Assembly (NCBI GenBank): GCA_947475465.1
Contig: CANJLK010000026.1
Span: 1 to 46,174 of the forward strand
Length of the DNA stretch: 46,174 bases
Source of the DNA: Caulobacteraceae bacterium
GTDB taxonomy: Bacteria > Pseudomonadota > Alphaproteobacteria > Caulobacterales > Caulobacteraceae
Reading direction: 5' to 3'
Shown here piece after piece: positions 1-9,798 of this stretch. Position 1 is the first letter of the stretch. Every line of letters begins with the position of its first letter. Position numbers and translations under genes: made by a program. The notes below the pieces were generated by a model. That model was not told where the DNA came from. It searched no databases and saw nothing but the letters and a program-made list of their open reading frames with translations.

Positions 1-360
1 CGCGAGATCGAGGTGGAGAGCCACTGCGAGCACCACATGGCGCCCTTCCTGGGCAAGGCCTACGTGGCCTACATGCCCACCAACCGCGTCGTCGGCATCT
101 CCAAGATCGCCCGCGTCGTCGAGATCTTCGCCAAGCGTCTCCAGACCCAGGAGACCATGACCCAGCAGATCGCCGACGCCATCACCGACAGCCTGCGCCC
201 GGCGGGCGTCGCCGTCCTGATCGACGCCAACCACCAGTGCATGTCCACGAGAGGCGTCCACCACCGCCACGTGTCGACCATCACCACCCAGTTCACCGGC
301 GTCTTCAAGTCCGACCCGACACTTCGCCAACGCTTCCTGGACTTCGTGAACCGGAAGTAG
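1..360 (+). CDS. folE: GTP cyclohydrolase I, 3' part (5' end outside window)
   Basis: This is the C-terminal part of GTP cyclohydrolase I, which converts GTP to 7,8-dihydroneopterin triphosphate in the first step of folate synthesis. The reading frame is open from base 1, so the gene starts before the window. The zinc and active-site motif CEHHMAPF is present, as is the second zinc-ligand region QCMSTRG. The protein ends in the family's usual way (RFLDFVNRK). Only about 119 residues of the roughly 200 typical for the family are visible. It is followed on the same strand by a methyltransferase gene after 26 bases. Confidence 0.95.
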   Translation, partial: REIEVESHCEHHMAPFLGKAYVAYMPTNRVVGISKIARVVEIFAKRLQTQETMTQQIADAITDSLRPAGVAVLIDANHQCMSTRGVHHRHVSTITTQFTGVFKSDPTLRQRFLDFVNRK

Positions 361-386
361 GCCGGCGCCTGGGATCGGCTTGAGCG

Positions 387-1199
387 ATGACGGATCCCCA
401 GCCTGAACTTGGTACGATCACCATCGACCTGGGGACGACCAGCATCCCCATGGCCTACCGGGTCAATACCAAGGATCGCTATACGATCGAGGAGAACTGG
501 TCGAAGCACCCCTATCGCCTGAACAAGTTCGGCGAGGTGGCCCGGCGGGAATTCATCGACCAGGAATACGCCCGCATCTGCGCGGCCGGCGAAACCCCGC
601 TGATCATCGACGCAGGCGCCAATATCGGCGCGAGCGCCCTGTTTTTCAGCTGGCGCTATCCGGCGGCCAGGATCGTCGGCGTTGAACCGGATCTTGAGAA
701 TTTCCGGATTTTGCGCCGCAATGTCGCCGACCGGCCGAATATCAGCGTCACAAGGGCGGCGGTGGCCTCGGTGGACGGCGAGGCGAGGCTCTACGACCCC
801 GGGCGCTCCACAGACGCCTACCGCACCACCATGGGAACTGCGGTGGCGCAGGGTGCGGACCTCGGCTCCGTGCCCGCCCTGTCCATCCCGACCCTGGTGC
901 GGATCGCCGGAGGCGGGGCGACGCCCTTCCTCGTCAAGATCGACATTGAGGGCGCCGAGGCCGAGCTGTTCTCCCAGGGCGTCGACTGGGTGGACGATTT
1001 TCCCGCGATCGCCATCGAACTTAACGACTGGATGCTGCCCGGCGCGGCCTCATCGGCAAGTTTTCTAAGGTGCGTGTCCGAACGCGGTCGCGACTTCATC
1101 AACCCCGCCGCCACGGACATCGTGTTCTCCCTGAAGAATCCGAGCGGGAAGTTGGCTACTGGCGCGGAGCGGGCCGCCGGCGCCATATATCGCGCATGA
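387..1199 (+). CDS. FkbM family SAM-dependent methyltransferase
   Basis: The 270-residue protein has a Rossmann methyltransferase core. The SAM-binding segment is [20 protein letters not shown] near residues 72-91, followed by the acidic loop [18 protein letters not shown] near residue 180 is the hallmark of the FkbM family, whose members O-methylate sugars, glycolipids or polyketides. The substrate cannot be told from the sequence. The ATG at 387 is 26 bases after folE. The stop overlaps the hisI start in an ATGA arrangement, which suggests translational coupling. Its place between two housekeeping genes looks like an insertion, although its base composition is ordinary for the window. Confidence 0.85.
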   Translation: MTDPQPELGTITIDLGTTSIPMAYRVNTKDRYTIEENWSKHPYRLNKFGEVARREFIDQEYARICAAGETPLIIDAGANIGASALFFSWRYPAARIVGVEPDLENFRILRRNVADRPNISVTRAAVASVDGEARLYDPGRSTDAYRTTMGTAVAQGADLGSVPALSIPTLVRIAGGGATPFLVKIDIEGAEAELFSQGVDWVDDFPAIAIELNDWMLPGAASSASFLRCVSERGRDFINPAATDIVFSLKNPSGKLATGAERAAGAIYRA

Positions 1200-1591
1200 C
1201 GGCGACCTTCCCAACCGCCCCCGACAAGCACGCCCTGGAACACGGGGCGGCGCTCGCCCCGCGATTCGACGCCAATGGCCTGATCGCGGCGGTGGCCACC
1301 CACGCCGGCACCGGCGAGGTGCTGATGTTCGCCTGGATGAACGCCGAGGCCCTGGCCCGCACCCTGGAGACCCGAGAGGCGCACTACTTCAGCCGCTCGC
1401 GGGGCGAGCTCTGGCACAAGGGCGCCACCAGCGGCCAGGTCCAGGTGGTCACCGAGGCCCGGATCGACTGCGACCAGGACTGCGTGTGGCTGAAGGTCCT
1501 GCCGCAGGGGGACGGCGGCGCCTGTCACACCGGCGCGCGCTCCTGCTTCTACCGCATCGTCGCCGACGGAAAGCTGGTCGAGCAGCCCTAG
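1196..1591 (+). CDS. hisI: Phosphoribosyl-AMP cyclohydrolase
   Basis: HisI opens the adenine ring of phosphoribosyl-AMP in histidine synthesis, in the cytoplasm. The 131-residue protein shows the family motifs [29 protein letters not shown], the metal-binding segment DCDQDC and the C-terminal cysteine pair region ACHTG and SCFY. The frame is open further upstream to 1070, but that extension is the antisense-like shadow of the methyltransferase gene. The ATG at 1196, overlapping the previous stop, gives the usual N-terminus. This is the stand-alone cyclohydrolase form; no HisE domain is fused. Confidence 0.95.
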   Translation: MTATFPTAPDKHALEHGAALAPRFDANGLIAAVATHAGTGEVLMFAWMNAEALARTLETREAHYFSRSRGELWHKGATSGQVQVVTEARIDCDQDCVWLKVLPQGDGGACHTGARSCFYRIVADGKLVEQP

Positions 1592-1676
1592 GGTGGATCG
1601 GCGGCTGGCATCGACCGCGCCGCTCGCGCGTTAAGCTGGGCCGTGATCTAATCCCCAAGAGGAGCTAGGACAGCCC

Positions 1677-1994
1677 ATGTCGAGCGAAGGCCTTCACGTT
1701 CCGCGCGAGAAACTCAAGGGCAGGACGCTCAACCTGCACTACGCGATCACCTCCCTGATCGAGGAATTCGAGGCGGTCGACTGGTACCGCCAGCGCGCCG
1801 ACGACTGCGACGACCCGACCCTCGAGGCGATCTTGCGCCACAACGCCAAGGAAGAGCTGGAGCACGCCTCGATGGTGCTCGAATGGATCCGACGCAACGA
1901 TCCTGAGACCGACGAGCAGCTGAAGGAATATCTCTTCAAGGCCGGCTCGATCACCGGCCATGAAGAGGAAGCCACGGCCACGAATGGCGGCTGA
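1677..1994 (+). CDS. Encapsulated-ferritin (EncFtn)-like ferroxidase, no cargo tail
   Basis: The 105-residue, two-helix ferritin-like protein resembles Rhodospirillum EncFtn, an iron oxidase that forms annular decamers inside encapsulin shells. By eye, the ferroxidase residues of that family are all present: E30 in SLIEEFEAVDWY, and E60 and H63 in KEELEHASM. The neighbouring E29, E32, W36 and Y37 are also kept. Known cargo versions carry a C-terminal extension with an encapsulin-docking peptide. This one stops soon after the core (ending ATATNGG), and no encapsulin gene lies in the window. A purine-rich stretch, GAGGAG, lies about 11 bases before the ATG. The next gene overlaps its end. Rubrerythrin-like or ordinary ferritin function is less likely given the short length. 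Confidence 0.8.
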   Translation: MSSEGLHVPREKLKGRTLNLHYAITSLIEEFEAVDWYRQRADDCDDPTLEAILRHNAKEELEHASMVLEWIRRNDPETDEQLKEYLFKAGSITGHEEEATATNGG

Positions 1995-3000
1995 CGCCCT
2001 CCTCGACCTCGACCCTGACGACGACGCCGCCGAGGCGGCGGTCGACACGCGCATGGTCGCCGTCAGTCCAGAGGAGGCCGGCGGGCGTGTCGACAAGGTG
2101 CTGGCCGCCTTGGCCCCGGAGCTTTCGCGCGCCCGCATCCAGGCCCTGATCGCACAGGGCCGGGTGAGCCTGGGCGGCGCTCTGCTGGCCGACGCCTCGG
2201 CGAAGGCCGTGGCCGGCGACTACCGCATAGAGGTGCCCGCCCCCGTGGCCGCCGAGCCTAAGCCCGAGGCGATCCCGCTCAACGTGCTCTACGAAGACGC
2301 CCACCTGATCGTCATCGACAAGCCGGCCGGCATGGCGGTGCATCCTGCGCCCGGCACGCCCAGCGGCACCCTCGTCAATGCGCTCCTGCGCCACTGCGGC
2401 GACAGCCTCTCGGGCATCGGCGGGGTGGCCCGGCCCGGCATCGTCCACCGCATCGACAAGGACACCTCCGGCGTCATCGTCGTGGCCAAGACCGACGCCG
2501 CCCATCAGGGCCTCTCGGCCCTGTTCCACGACCACGACATCGAGCGGACCTACATCGCGCTCACAAGGGGTGCGCCGCGCGCCGCCAAGGGGAGCATCGA
2601 GGGCGCCATCGCGCGGTCCAACACCGACCGCAAGAAGATGGCCATCGTGAAGGCCGGCGGCCGCCACGCCGTCACCCACTATGTCGTCGAGCGCTACTTC
2701 GGACCACAGGACCGGCCGCTGGCCGCCCGCCTCGCCTGCACCCTGGAAACCGGCCGCACCCACCAGATCCGCGTCCACCTGGCGAGCCAGGGCTGCCCCT
2801 GCCTCGGCGATCCCGTCTACGGCTCCGGCCCGCCGGCCAATGCGGTCAAGGCGGCCATCGCGGAAGCCGACCTCCACCGCCAGGCCCTGCACGCCGCGGT
2901 GCTGGGTTTCGTGCATCCCGTAACGGGGGAGCGGCTGAGGTTCGAGAGCCCGCTCCCGGCAGACATGGCGCGGCTGGAAGAGTTGCTGGCGGGGTTGTAG
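1984..3000 (+). CDS. rluD: Ribosomal large subunit pseudouridine synthase, RluA/RluD family
   Basis: The protein isomerises uridines to pseudouridine in 23S rRNA, most likely at the helix 69 sites if it is RluD. An S4 RNA-binding domain lies near residues 20-70 (GGRVDKVLAALAPELSRARI). The catalytic domain follows, with HRIDKDTSGVIVVAKTD containing the catalytic Asp, then TGRTHQIRVHLAS near the end. An ATG at 1984 gives 338 residues and an 11-base overlap with the ferritin-like gene, with GAGGAAG about 14 bases upstream. A second ATG at 1960 would add eight basic residues and is possible. RluC/RluA specificity cannot be excluded by eye. Confidence 0.9.
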   Translation: MAADALLDLDPDDDAAEAAVDTRMVAVSPEEAGGRVDKVLAALAPELSRARIQALIAQGRVSLGGALLADASAKAVAGDYRIEVPAPVAAEPKPEAIPLNVLYEDAHLIVIDKPAGMAVHPAPGTPSGTLVNALLRHCGDSLSGIGGVARPGIVHRIDKDTSGVIVVAKTDAAHQGLSALFHDHDIERTYIALTRGAPRAAKGSIEGAIARSNTDRKKMAIVKAGGRHAVTHYVVERYFGPQDRPLAARLACTLETGRTHQIRVHLASQGCPCLGDPVYGSGPPANAVKAAIAEADLHRQALHAAVLGFVHPVTGERLRFESPLPADMARLEELLAGL

Positions 3001-3091
3001 GGCGCCCGCCTGGACTTCGGACGATCCTTCTGTCCAACTTCATCCGCCTTCAAAGAGCGCCGCCGGGCGCCGGGCGCAGGGAGGGACCCGC

Positions 3092-3508
3092 ATGCAAGAG
3101 CCCAAAGAGCTTCTCCACAAATTCTGGGACCTGATGGGTCAGCATTTCCGGGCCCGGCCGGTGTTCGACGACTGGCTGGCGCTGTGGTGCGACGACGGCG
3201 TCTACGAGCAGGCCTATCCGGCGGGCGGCAAGCCGGTCCGCTGCGTCGGCAAGGCCGAAATCAGCGGGCTGATCGGCCCCATGGACGCCGCCTTCCGGGA
3301 CTTCGAATTCACCGAGCCGACGATCTTCGCCACCGACGATCCAGCCCTCTACATGGTCCGCACCACCTCCGAGGCCGTCGTCGCCTCCACCGGCCGGACC
3401 TATCTACAGGACTATCTGTGGCTCTTCTGGTTCCGCGACGGCCGCATCGCCTACTGGCGCGCCTACCTCAATCCGCTGGAGGTCCAGAAGGCCTTCGCGC
3501 CCAGATAG
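3092..3508 (+). CDS. SnoaL/NTF2-like domain protein
   Basis: The 138-residue protein is a single NTF2-fold domain of the SnoaL/ketosteroid-isomerase-like class. It has an N-terminal amphipathic helix, then WLALWCDDGVYEQAYPAGG, and a C-terminal sheet (YLQDYLWLFWFRDGRIAYW) typical of small hydrophobic-pocket proteins. Such proteins may be isomerases, cyclases or simple ligand binders, and no substrate can be assigned. There is no signal peptide. The ATG at 3092 is preceded by GGGAGGGA at good spacing. It stands alone between rluD and a palindromic repeat. Confidence 0.75.
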   Translation: MQEPKELLHKFWDLMGQHFRARPVFDDWLALWCDDGVYEQAYPAGGKPVRCVGKAEISGLIGPMDAAFRDFEFTEPTIFATDDPALYMVRTTSEAVVASTGRTYLQDYLWLFWFRDGRIAYWRAYLNPLEVQKAFAPR

Positions 3509-3510
3509 GA

Positions 3511-3690
3511 TATCCCCTCCTCTCCCCGCTTGTAGGGAGAGGGTAGGGTGAGGGCCGGCTCGTGAGGGCCTGCGCCGCCGGATGCCGACCCAACGGCCCT
3601 TGGGCGGTCAACGGGAGAGACTGACAGGTCCCAGCCGCCCCTCACCCTTCCCTCTCCCCCGCGCTTCGCGACGGGAGAGGCGAGAGCAAA
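3511..3690. repeat. Long imperfect palindromic repeat (REP-like)
   Basis: Two arms face each other across about 84 bases. The left arm GAGGGTAGGGTGAGGG (3539-3554) is the reverse complement, with one mismatch, of CCCTCACCCTTCCCTC (3639-3654). Each arm also carries its own small CTCTCCCC/GGGAGAG hairpin. The structure sits in the 393-base gap between the NTF2-like gene and rpoH. No reading frame here looks protein-coding. It resembles dispersed palindromes common in Caulobacterales intergenic DNA, and may act as a transcript end for the upstream gene. Confidence 0.7.
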
Positions 3691-3716
3691 GCTCCTGCTG
3701 TTATAAGTTATCATGC

Positions 3717-3746
3717 CTTGAAGGCGCCAAGATCGGGCGCTAGAAA
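3717..3746 (+). promoter_or_regulatory. Candidate rpoH promoter, housekeeping and/or heat-shock type
   Basis: CCTTGAAG at 3716-3723 followed by GCTAGAAA at 3739-3746 fits the Caulobacter housekeeping consensus (TTGACG then GCTANAWC) with one mismatch in each box and a 15-base spacer, slightly longer than usual. The same CTTGAA also matches the -35 element of sigma-32 promoters, but no good CCCCAT-type -10 box follows. Transcription from here would leave a leader of about 150 bases before rpoH. Caulobacter rpoH is known to be partly autoregulated; that applies here only by inference. Confidence 0.4.
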
Positions 3747-3901
3747 GTCCCACTGGAGCAGTAGGATATTCTGATCGTAGGGCTCACGATCTTCCGCAAC
3801 CGCAACCCGATACATATGTGAAGGGTTGGAGGGGGCTGAAGGCCTAGACGCGCGGACGCTGCGCGCCGACCGGATGTCCAGGTTTTGAGGGGTTTAGTTG
3901 C

Positions 3902-4789
3902 ATGGCCGCCAGTTCGCTTGCCGTGATGTCGCCGGATGGCGGCCTCAGCCGTTATCTGTCTGAAATCCGTAAGTTTCCCATGCTCGCCAAGGACGAGGAG
4001 TTCATGCTGGCCAAGCGTTGGCAGGAGCATGAGGATCCGACCGCCGCCCATCGCATGGTCACCAGCCACCTGCGCCTCGTGGCCAAGATCGCCATGGGCT
4101 ACCGCGGCTACGGCCTGCCGATCGGGGAAGTGATCTCCGAGGGCAACGTCGGCCTGATGCAGGCGGTCAAGAAATTCGATCCCGACAAGGGCTTCCGCCT
4201 GGCCACCTACGCCATGTGGTGGATCCGCGCCTCGATCCAGGAATACATCCTGCGGTCCTGGAGCCTGGTGAAGATGGGCACCACCGCGGCCCAGAAGAAG
4301 CTGTTCTTCAACCTTCGGAAGGCCAAGAGCGAGATCTCGGCCCTGCAGGAAGGCGACATGCATCCCGACCAGGTGAGCGTCATCGCCACCAAGCTGGGTG
4401 TGCTGAACGAAGAGGTCATCTCGATGAACCGCCGGCTGTCCGGCGGCGACGCTTCGTTGAATTCGCCCATGCGGGCCGACAGCGAGAGCGAGTGGCAGGA
4501 CTGGCTGGTGGACGACAAGACCCCCAGCCAGGAGACGGTGGTGGCGGAGGACCAGGAAAAGACCCTGCGCATGGGTCTGCTGGAGGACGCCATGACTGAG
4601 CTCACCGACCGCGAGCGTCACATCCTGACCGAGCGGCGGCTGAAGGACGACCCCACCACCCTGGAAGAGCTCGCTTCGCAATATGGCGTCAGCCGCGAAC
4701 GGGTCCGCCAGATCGAGGTCCGGGCCTTCGAGAAGCTGCAGAAGTCGATGAAGGCCGCCGCCCAGGATCGCCACCTGCTGGATGCCTGA
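3902..4789 (+). CDS. rpoH: RNA polymerase heat-shock sigma factor sigma-32
   Basis: RpoH directs RNA polymerase to heat-shock promoters. The 295-residue protein has the whole group: region 1.2 (LSRYLSEIRKFPMLAKDEE), region 2 (HLRLVAKIAMGYRGYGLP, then FRLATYAMWWIRASIQEYIL), the RpoH-specific box QKKLFFNLRK, and region 4 with a helix-turn-helix (TLEELASQYGVSRERVRQIE). The length is normal for the alphaproteobacterial form. It overlaps the following DUF427 gene by 8 bases, so the two are probably cotranscribed. A 393-base upstream gap holds a palindrome and a candidate promoter. Confidence 0.97.
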   Translation: MAASSLAVMSPDGGLSRYLSEIRKFPMLAKDEEFMLAKRWQEHEDPTAAHRMVTSHLRLVAKIAMGYRGYGLPIGEVISEGNVGLMQAVKKFDPDKGFRLATYAMWWIRASIQEYILRSWSLVKMGTTAAQKKLFFNLRKAKSEISALQEGDMHPDQVSVIATKLGVLNEEVISMNRRLSGGDASLNSPMRADSESEWQDWLVDDKTPSQETVVAEDQEKTLRMGLLEDAMTELTDRERHILTERRLKDDPTTLEELASQYGVSRERVRQIEVRAFEKLQKSMKAAAQDRHLLDA

Positions 4790-5189
4790 ATTGAGCGTCT
4801 CGGACAGCGTCCGCGCCGACGGGAAGCCGATCCGTATCCCCGGCGCGGACCACCCGATCACGGTGACGCCGACCGCGGGCCGGGTTGTGGTGCGCCTGGC
4901 CGGGCGGATCATTGCCGACAGCCGTGACGCGCTCACCTTGCAGGAAGCCGACTATCCGGCCGTGCAGTACGTTCCCCGCAAGGATGTCGACATGACCCAA
5001 CTGGAGCGCACGGACCACGCCACCTACTGCCCCTACAAGGGCGACTGCGGCTACTTCAGCCTGCCGCTGGGCGGCGAACGCTCCGCCAACTCGGTCTGGA
5101 GCTACGAACAGCCCTACGACGCGGTGGCCGCGATCCGCGACCATCTGGCCTTCTACCCCAGCCGTGTCGACGACATCAGCGTGGGTTGA
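4782..5189 (+). CDS. DUF427 domain protein
   Basis: The 135-residue protein matches the DUF427 family, compact beta-rich cytoplasmic proteins of unproven function. Typical family features are VRLAGRIIADSRDALTLQE, YPAVQYVPRKDVDM and the invariant-looking CPYKGDCGYFSL, whose cysteine pair might bind a metal or be redox active. The ATG lies inside the last codons of rpoH (8-base overlap), so its translation is probably coupled to that of the heat-shock sigma factor. Its stop is immediately followed by the end of a convergent gene. Confidence 0.85.
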   Translation: MPELSVSDSVRADGKPIRIPGADHPITVTPTAGRVVVRLAGRIIADSRDALTLQEADYPAVQYVPRKDVDMTQLERTDHATYCPYKGDCGYFSLPLGGERSANSVWSYEQPYDAVAAIRDHLAFYPSRVDDISVG

Positions 5190-6005
5190 TCAGGCCGCGG
5201 CCTGGGCGGCTTCTTCCTTGGGCATGTAGGCCAGCAGCGGGGCCGCGCGCAGCTCCAGGGTCTCGCGGCTGTAGGGCGGACCGCGCATCTCGATGTCGTC
5301 CAGGTGGCGGCCGAAGTCGATGGCCGCGCTTGTCAGCTTCAGATCGGCGACAGCCATGCCGCATTTGCGCAGCTCGGCCACCTGGACCTGCATGGAGCGC
5401 ATGGCCTGGGTCGGGTCGGCGCCCACCGCAGCGATCGCCGATCGCAGGATCTTCAGGGCCTGGCTCATACGCTCCGAATCCGGGGTCGCCTTGGCGTCCG
5501 AACGGCGCTTCAGCGCGCCGCTGTAGTCGCCGGAATTGAACCGCCGCCGGTCCGGGCCGACATATTCCACAGCCTCCACCCAGTCGCGCTGGCGCAGGGT
5601 GACCGCCTCGAGCCGGCGCAGCAGGTCCTTCATGGTGAAGGGCTTGCGCAGGAATTCGTGGATGCCGGCGTCGCGGGCAGCCAGGATGCCGCCCGCCGTC
5701 GCCTGGCTGGTGACCATGATGATCGGCGCGTAGCGGCAGGCGAGGTTCGAGCGGCGCAGCTTGCGGGCGAACTCCAGCCCGTTCATGTCGGCCCCCGCCC
5801 GCTCCACGAAGATGATGTGGGGATCGTAGGTCTGGGCCAGCCGCAGGCCGCGCTCGGTCGAGTCGGCCACCCACACCTGAGAGGTTCCGATACTGCGCAT
5901 CAGCTCGCCGACCATCCGCGCGCCAGGCGCGTGGGCGTCAACGATCAGGACCCTCTGGATCATGGGCCACATGCGCTTGATGGTCTTGGCCTCGGCGTCG
6001 AACAC
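5190..6005 (-). CDS. Receiver-domain protein with Glu in place of the phosphoacceptor Asp
   Basis: The N-terminal receiver fold spans about residues 17-135: RVLIVD as the first strand, IIFVERAGADMNGLEF around the usual phosphorylation site, IIMVTSQ with the conserved Thr99, and FLRKPF with the conserved Lys121. At the aspartate position the protein has E68. The second residue of the acidic pair is Ala (VDAH instead of VDD). After the receiver comes a GPDRRR motif and a helical region of about 120 residues with no recognisable output domain. A GTG start at 6005 is chosen. ATGs at 5972 or 5963 would trim 11 or 14 residues without touching the domain. It is convergent with the rpoH-DUF427 pair, the two stops abutting. 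Confidence 0.8.
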   Translation of the reverse strand: MFDAEAKTIKRMWPMIQRVLIVDAHAPGARMVGELMRSIGTSQVWVADSTERGLRLAQTYDPHIIFVERAGADMNGLEFARKLRRSNLACRYAPIIMVTSQATAGGILAARDAGIHEFLRKPFTMKDLLRRLEAVTLRQRDWVEAVEYVGPDRRRFNSGDYSGALKRRSDAKATPDSERMSQALKILRSAIAAVGADPTQAMRSMQVQVAELRKCGMAVADLKLTSAAIDFGRHLDDIEMRGPPYSRETLELRAAPLLAYMPKEEAAQAAA

Positions 6006-6093
6006 GGTCTCTGCCCCCCAGGGGTGATCCCCTAGGATTAACCCCGACCGGTAAAGAACCCTTTGACGGTGAAGCTGACGCCCGGACCGGCCC

Positions 6094-7380
<1,287 letters not shown>

Positions 7381-7569
7381 TGTGGATACGATCCCTCCAC
7401 CTGCCGGGAGGAAACCAGCCGCCCTTCGACAGGTGCTCGGCGTCTGGCCTTGATCGATTGTGGCGCCACGATCACGGTGGGACCGCTCGTGGACGCGGCG
7501 GGTGTTTAGACCAGCCCGGGCCCGGCCTCAACCCCTCGCGCGACGTCAAATCCCGCGTTATCAAGCGCC

Positions 7570-7989
7570 ATGGACATTCCCCGCTTTCACCTCGCCTTTC
7601 CCGTCCGCGACCTGAGCGAAGCGCGCGCCTTCTACGGGGACCTCCTGGGCTGCCCCGAGGGCCGCTCCAGCGACGAATGGGTCGATTTCAACTTCCACGG
7701 TCACCAGATCGTCGCCCACCTGTCGCCGGCGGAGGCGGGCCACCGCTCCACCAACGACGTGGACGGCCACAACGTGCCCGTCCGCCACTTCGGCGCCCTG
7801 CTGTCGCCGCCCGACTGGGACCGGCTGGCCGAGCGCCTGAAGGCCGCGGGCGTGAAATTCGTGATCGAGCCCTACACCCGCTTCAAGGGCGAGGTCGGCG
7901 AGCAGTCGACCATGTTCTTCCTCGATCCTTCCGGCAACGCCCTGGAATTCAAGGCCTTCGGCGACGACGCCATGGTCTTCGCGAAGTGA
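7570..7989 (+). CDS. VOC superfamily (glyoxalase/dioxygenase-like) protein
   Basis: The 139-residue protein has two beta-alpha-beta-beta-beta modules of the vicinal oxygen chelate fold. It starts [23 protein letters not shown] and closes with [16 protein letters not shown], where the Glu is a typical metal ligand. A histidine in the first strand (FHLAFP) is another ligand candidate. Members include glyoxalases, ring-cleaving dioxygenases and resistance proteins; the substrate is unknown here. The next gene starts at GTG within its stop codon (GTGA), which implies coupling to the dehydratase. Confidence 0.8.
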   Translation: MDIPRFHLAFPVRDLSEARAFYGDLLGCPEGRSSDEWVDFNFHGHQIVAHLSPAEAGHRSTNDVDGHNVPVRHFGALLSPPDWDRLAERLKAAGVKFVIEPYTRFKGEVGEQSTMFFLDPSGNALEFKAFGDDAMVFAK

Positions 7990-8969
7990 CGGACGTCACC
8001 TTCGCCGAGATCGAGGCCGCGGCGGCGCGGATTGAAAACCATGCCCTGGTGACGCCGCTGATCGAGAACCCGGTGCTGAACGAGCGCCTGGGCCTGCGGG
8101 TCATCTTCAAGCCCGAGACCTTGCAGCGGGTGGGGGCCTTCAAGTTCCGAGGGGCCTATAACCGCCTTGTGCAGATGACGGCGGCCGAACGCGAGGGCGG
8201 CGTCGTCGCCTTTTCGTCCGGCAATCATGCCCAGGGCGTGGCTCTCGCCGCGCAGCTTCTTGGCATGCCGGCGCTGATCGTCATGCCCAAGGACGCGCCA
8301 CAGGTGAAGGTGGCCGCCACGCGTGGCTATGGCGCCGACGTGGTGTTCTACGACCGCCTTACCGACGATCGGGTGGCGATGTCCGACGCCTTGGCCGCCG
8401 AGCGACGGGCCGTGGTGGTGCCGGCTTTCGACGATCCGCATATCATCGCTGGCCAAGGCACGCTGGGTCTTGAGCTGATGCGGCAGGCCATGGCCGTCGG
8501 ACTTGTCCCCGACGTCGTGGTCGGCCCGATCGGCGGCGGCGGGCTCATGGCCGGGGTCTCCACAGCGGTGAAGACACTGTCGCCCGACACCGCGGTGATC
8601 GGCGTCGAACCCGAGGCCTTCAACGATACCTTGTTGTCGCTCCAGGCCGGCCGGCGGATTGCCGTCTCGCCAAAGGTCCGGTCGCTCTGCGATGCGCTGG
8701 AAAGCCCGGCGCCTGGCCTTCTGACCTTCCCGGTGCTTCAGAAGAATCTTGCCGACGTGGTCCTGGTGACTGACGCCGAAGTCGGCGAGGCCATGCGGTA
8801 CGCCTTCCAGACGCTGAAACTGGTTGTGGAGCCCGGCGGCGTTGTGGCGCTGGCCGCCCTCCTGGCGGGCAAGGTCAAGCTGTCCGGCGCCAAGACCGTC
8901 GCCCTGATCCTCTCCGGCGGCAATGTCGACCCGGCGTTCTTCGCCCAGGTCCTGCGCGGCGAAATCTAG
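7986..8969 (+). CDS. PLP-dependent threonine/serine dehydratase family enzyme
   Basis: The 327-residue enzyme belongs to fold-type II PLP proteins that deaminate threonine or serine, or racemise serine. Visible motifs are the PLP lysine K53 in AFKFRGAYN, the substrate loop SSGNHAQG, the phosphate-binding glycine loop [11 protein letters not shown] and the late SGGNVD. It lacks the C-terminal ACT regulatory domain of biosynthetic IlvA, so it is the short catabolic or serine-racemase-like form. The GTG at 7986 overlaps the VOC stop. The frame is open far upstream, but that stretch is a shadow of the VOC gene. It converges on the DUF6134 gene. Confidence 0.88.
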   Translation: MTDVTFAEIEAAAARIENHALVTPLIENPVLNERLGLRVIFKPETLQRVGAFKFRGAYNRLVQMTAAEREGGVVAFSSGNHAQGVALAAQLLGMPALIVMPKDAPQVKVAATRGYGADVVFYDRLTDDRVAMSDALAAERRAVVVPAFDDPHIIAGQGTLGLELMRQAMAVGLVPDVVVGPIGGGGLMAGVSTAVKTLSPDTAVIGVEPEAFNDTLLSLQAGRRIAVSPKVRSLCDALESPAPGLLTFPVLQKNLADVVLVTDAEVGEAMRYAFQTLKLVVEPGGVVALAALLAGKVKLSGAKTVALILSGGNVDPAFFAQVLRGEI

Positions 8970-8984
8970 TCCGCCGAGCGCGCC

Positions 8985-9638
8985 TCAGACCCGGTGGTAC
9001 TCGATGATCGACTTGTCGGGGAAAACCGCCCGCAGCCCGGCCCACACACCGGTGTCGTCGTACCATTCGTCGATCTGCTGATCGCCGCGCAGCATCCAGT
9101 GATCGGCGGTGATCTGGGTGCGGTTGGCCAAGGGGAAGGCGTCGCGGCCGATGTTGCGGATGGTGAACTCCAGCCGCTTGCCATCCTGCGGGTTGAACAG
9201 CTTCCCGTTCAGGCTGGCGGGATTCCAGTGGGTCAGGGGATTGGCCGAGGCCGGGACGATGAAGTTGTTCTTGTCGGTGTTGACGGTGATCTCGTAGGCG
9301 CCCCGGATCGCCGAGACGGTGTCTGTGACCCGCCCGTCGCGCACGCTGCGGCTGTGCAGCTCGACGAACTGGCCGCCCTGCCAGATTTCCTCGCAATGGT
9401 GCTTGTAGTCGAAGGTCGTGATGCCCGCCAGGCGGAAGGCCATGGCCGCCTCGGTGGTCACCTTCAGGCCGTCGCCCATCTTGACGAAGGTCATCAGGTA
9501 TTGGCCAAAGGGCCGCCCGTCGCGGAAGATGTTGAAAGTCAGCTTGCCGCTGGGCGGCGCGGCGGCCCGCGCCAGCCTTGGCAGCGAGGCTGCGCCGACG
9601 ACGCCGGCAATCAGGGTTCGACGATCAAGCGATGACAT
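8985..9638 (-). CDS. DUF6134-like exported protein
   Basis: The 217-residue protein begins with a Tat-like or hydrophobic export signal (RRTLIAGVVGAASLPRLARA, ending AxA). A beta-rich domain follows with DGRPFGQYLMTF and FDYKHHCEEIWQGG, matching a family of periplasmic proteins of unknown role found in Caulobacterales. It lies on the same strand as, and downstream of, a DUF1365 protein and an FAD oxidoreductase. That suggests a periplasmic or envelope part in the lipid-modification cluster. The 342-base gap upstream holds a very small ORF. Confidence 0.65.
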   Translation of the reverse strand: MSSLDRRTLIAGVVGAASLPRLARAAAPPSGKLTFNIFRDGRPFGQYLMTFVKMGDGLKVTTEAAMAFRLAGITTFDYKHHCEEIWQGGQFVELHSRSVRDGRVTDTVSAIRGAYEITVNTDKNNFIVPASANPLTHWNPASLNGKLFNPQDGKRLEFTIRNIGRDAFPLANRTQITADHWMLRGDQQIDEWYDDTGVWAGLRAVFPDKSIIEYHRV

Positions 9639-9798
9639 GAGCCGCTCCTGTCGCGACAGCCCACGGCGCCGGACATCGGCGCGGCGAGCTTCACCGTGAA
9701 AGAGCTAGCTTTCCTGAGATGATCCGGCAAGCCACCGATGCGCCGTAACGCGCAACCGACCGCAGCCTGAGCGGCGCGGCGGCTCGACCCGGGGCCGA

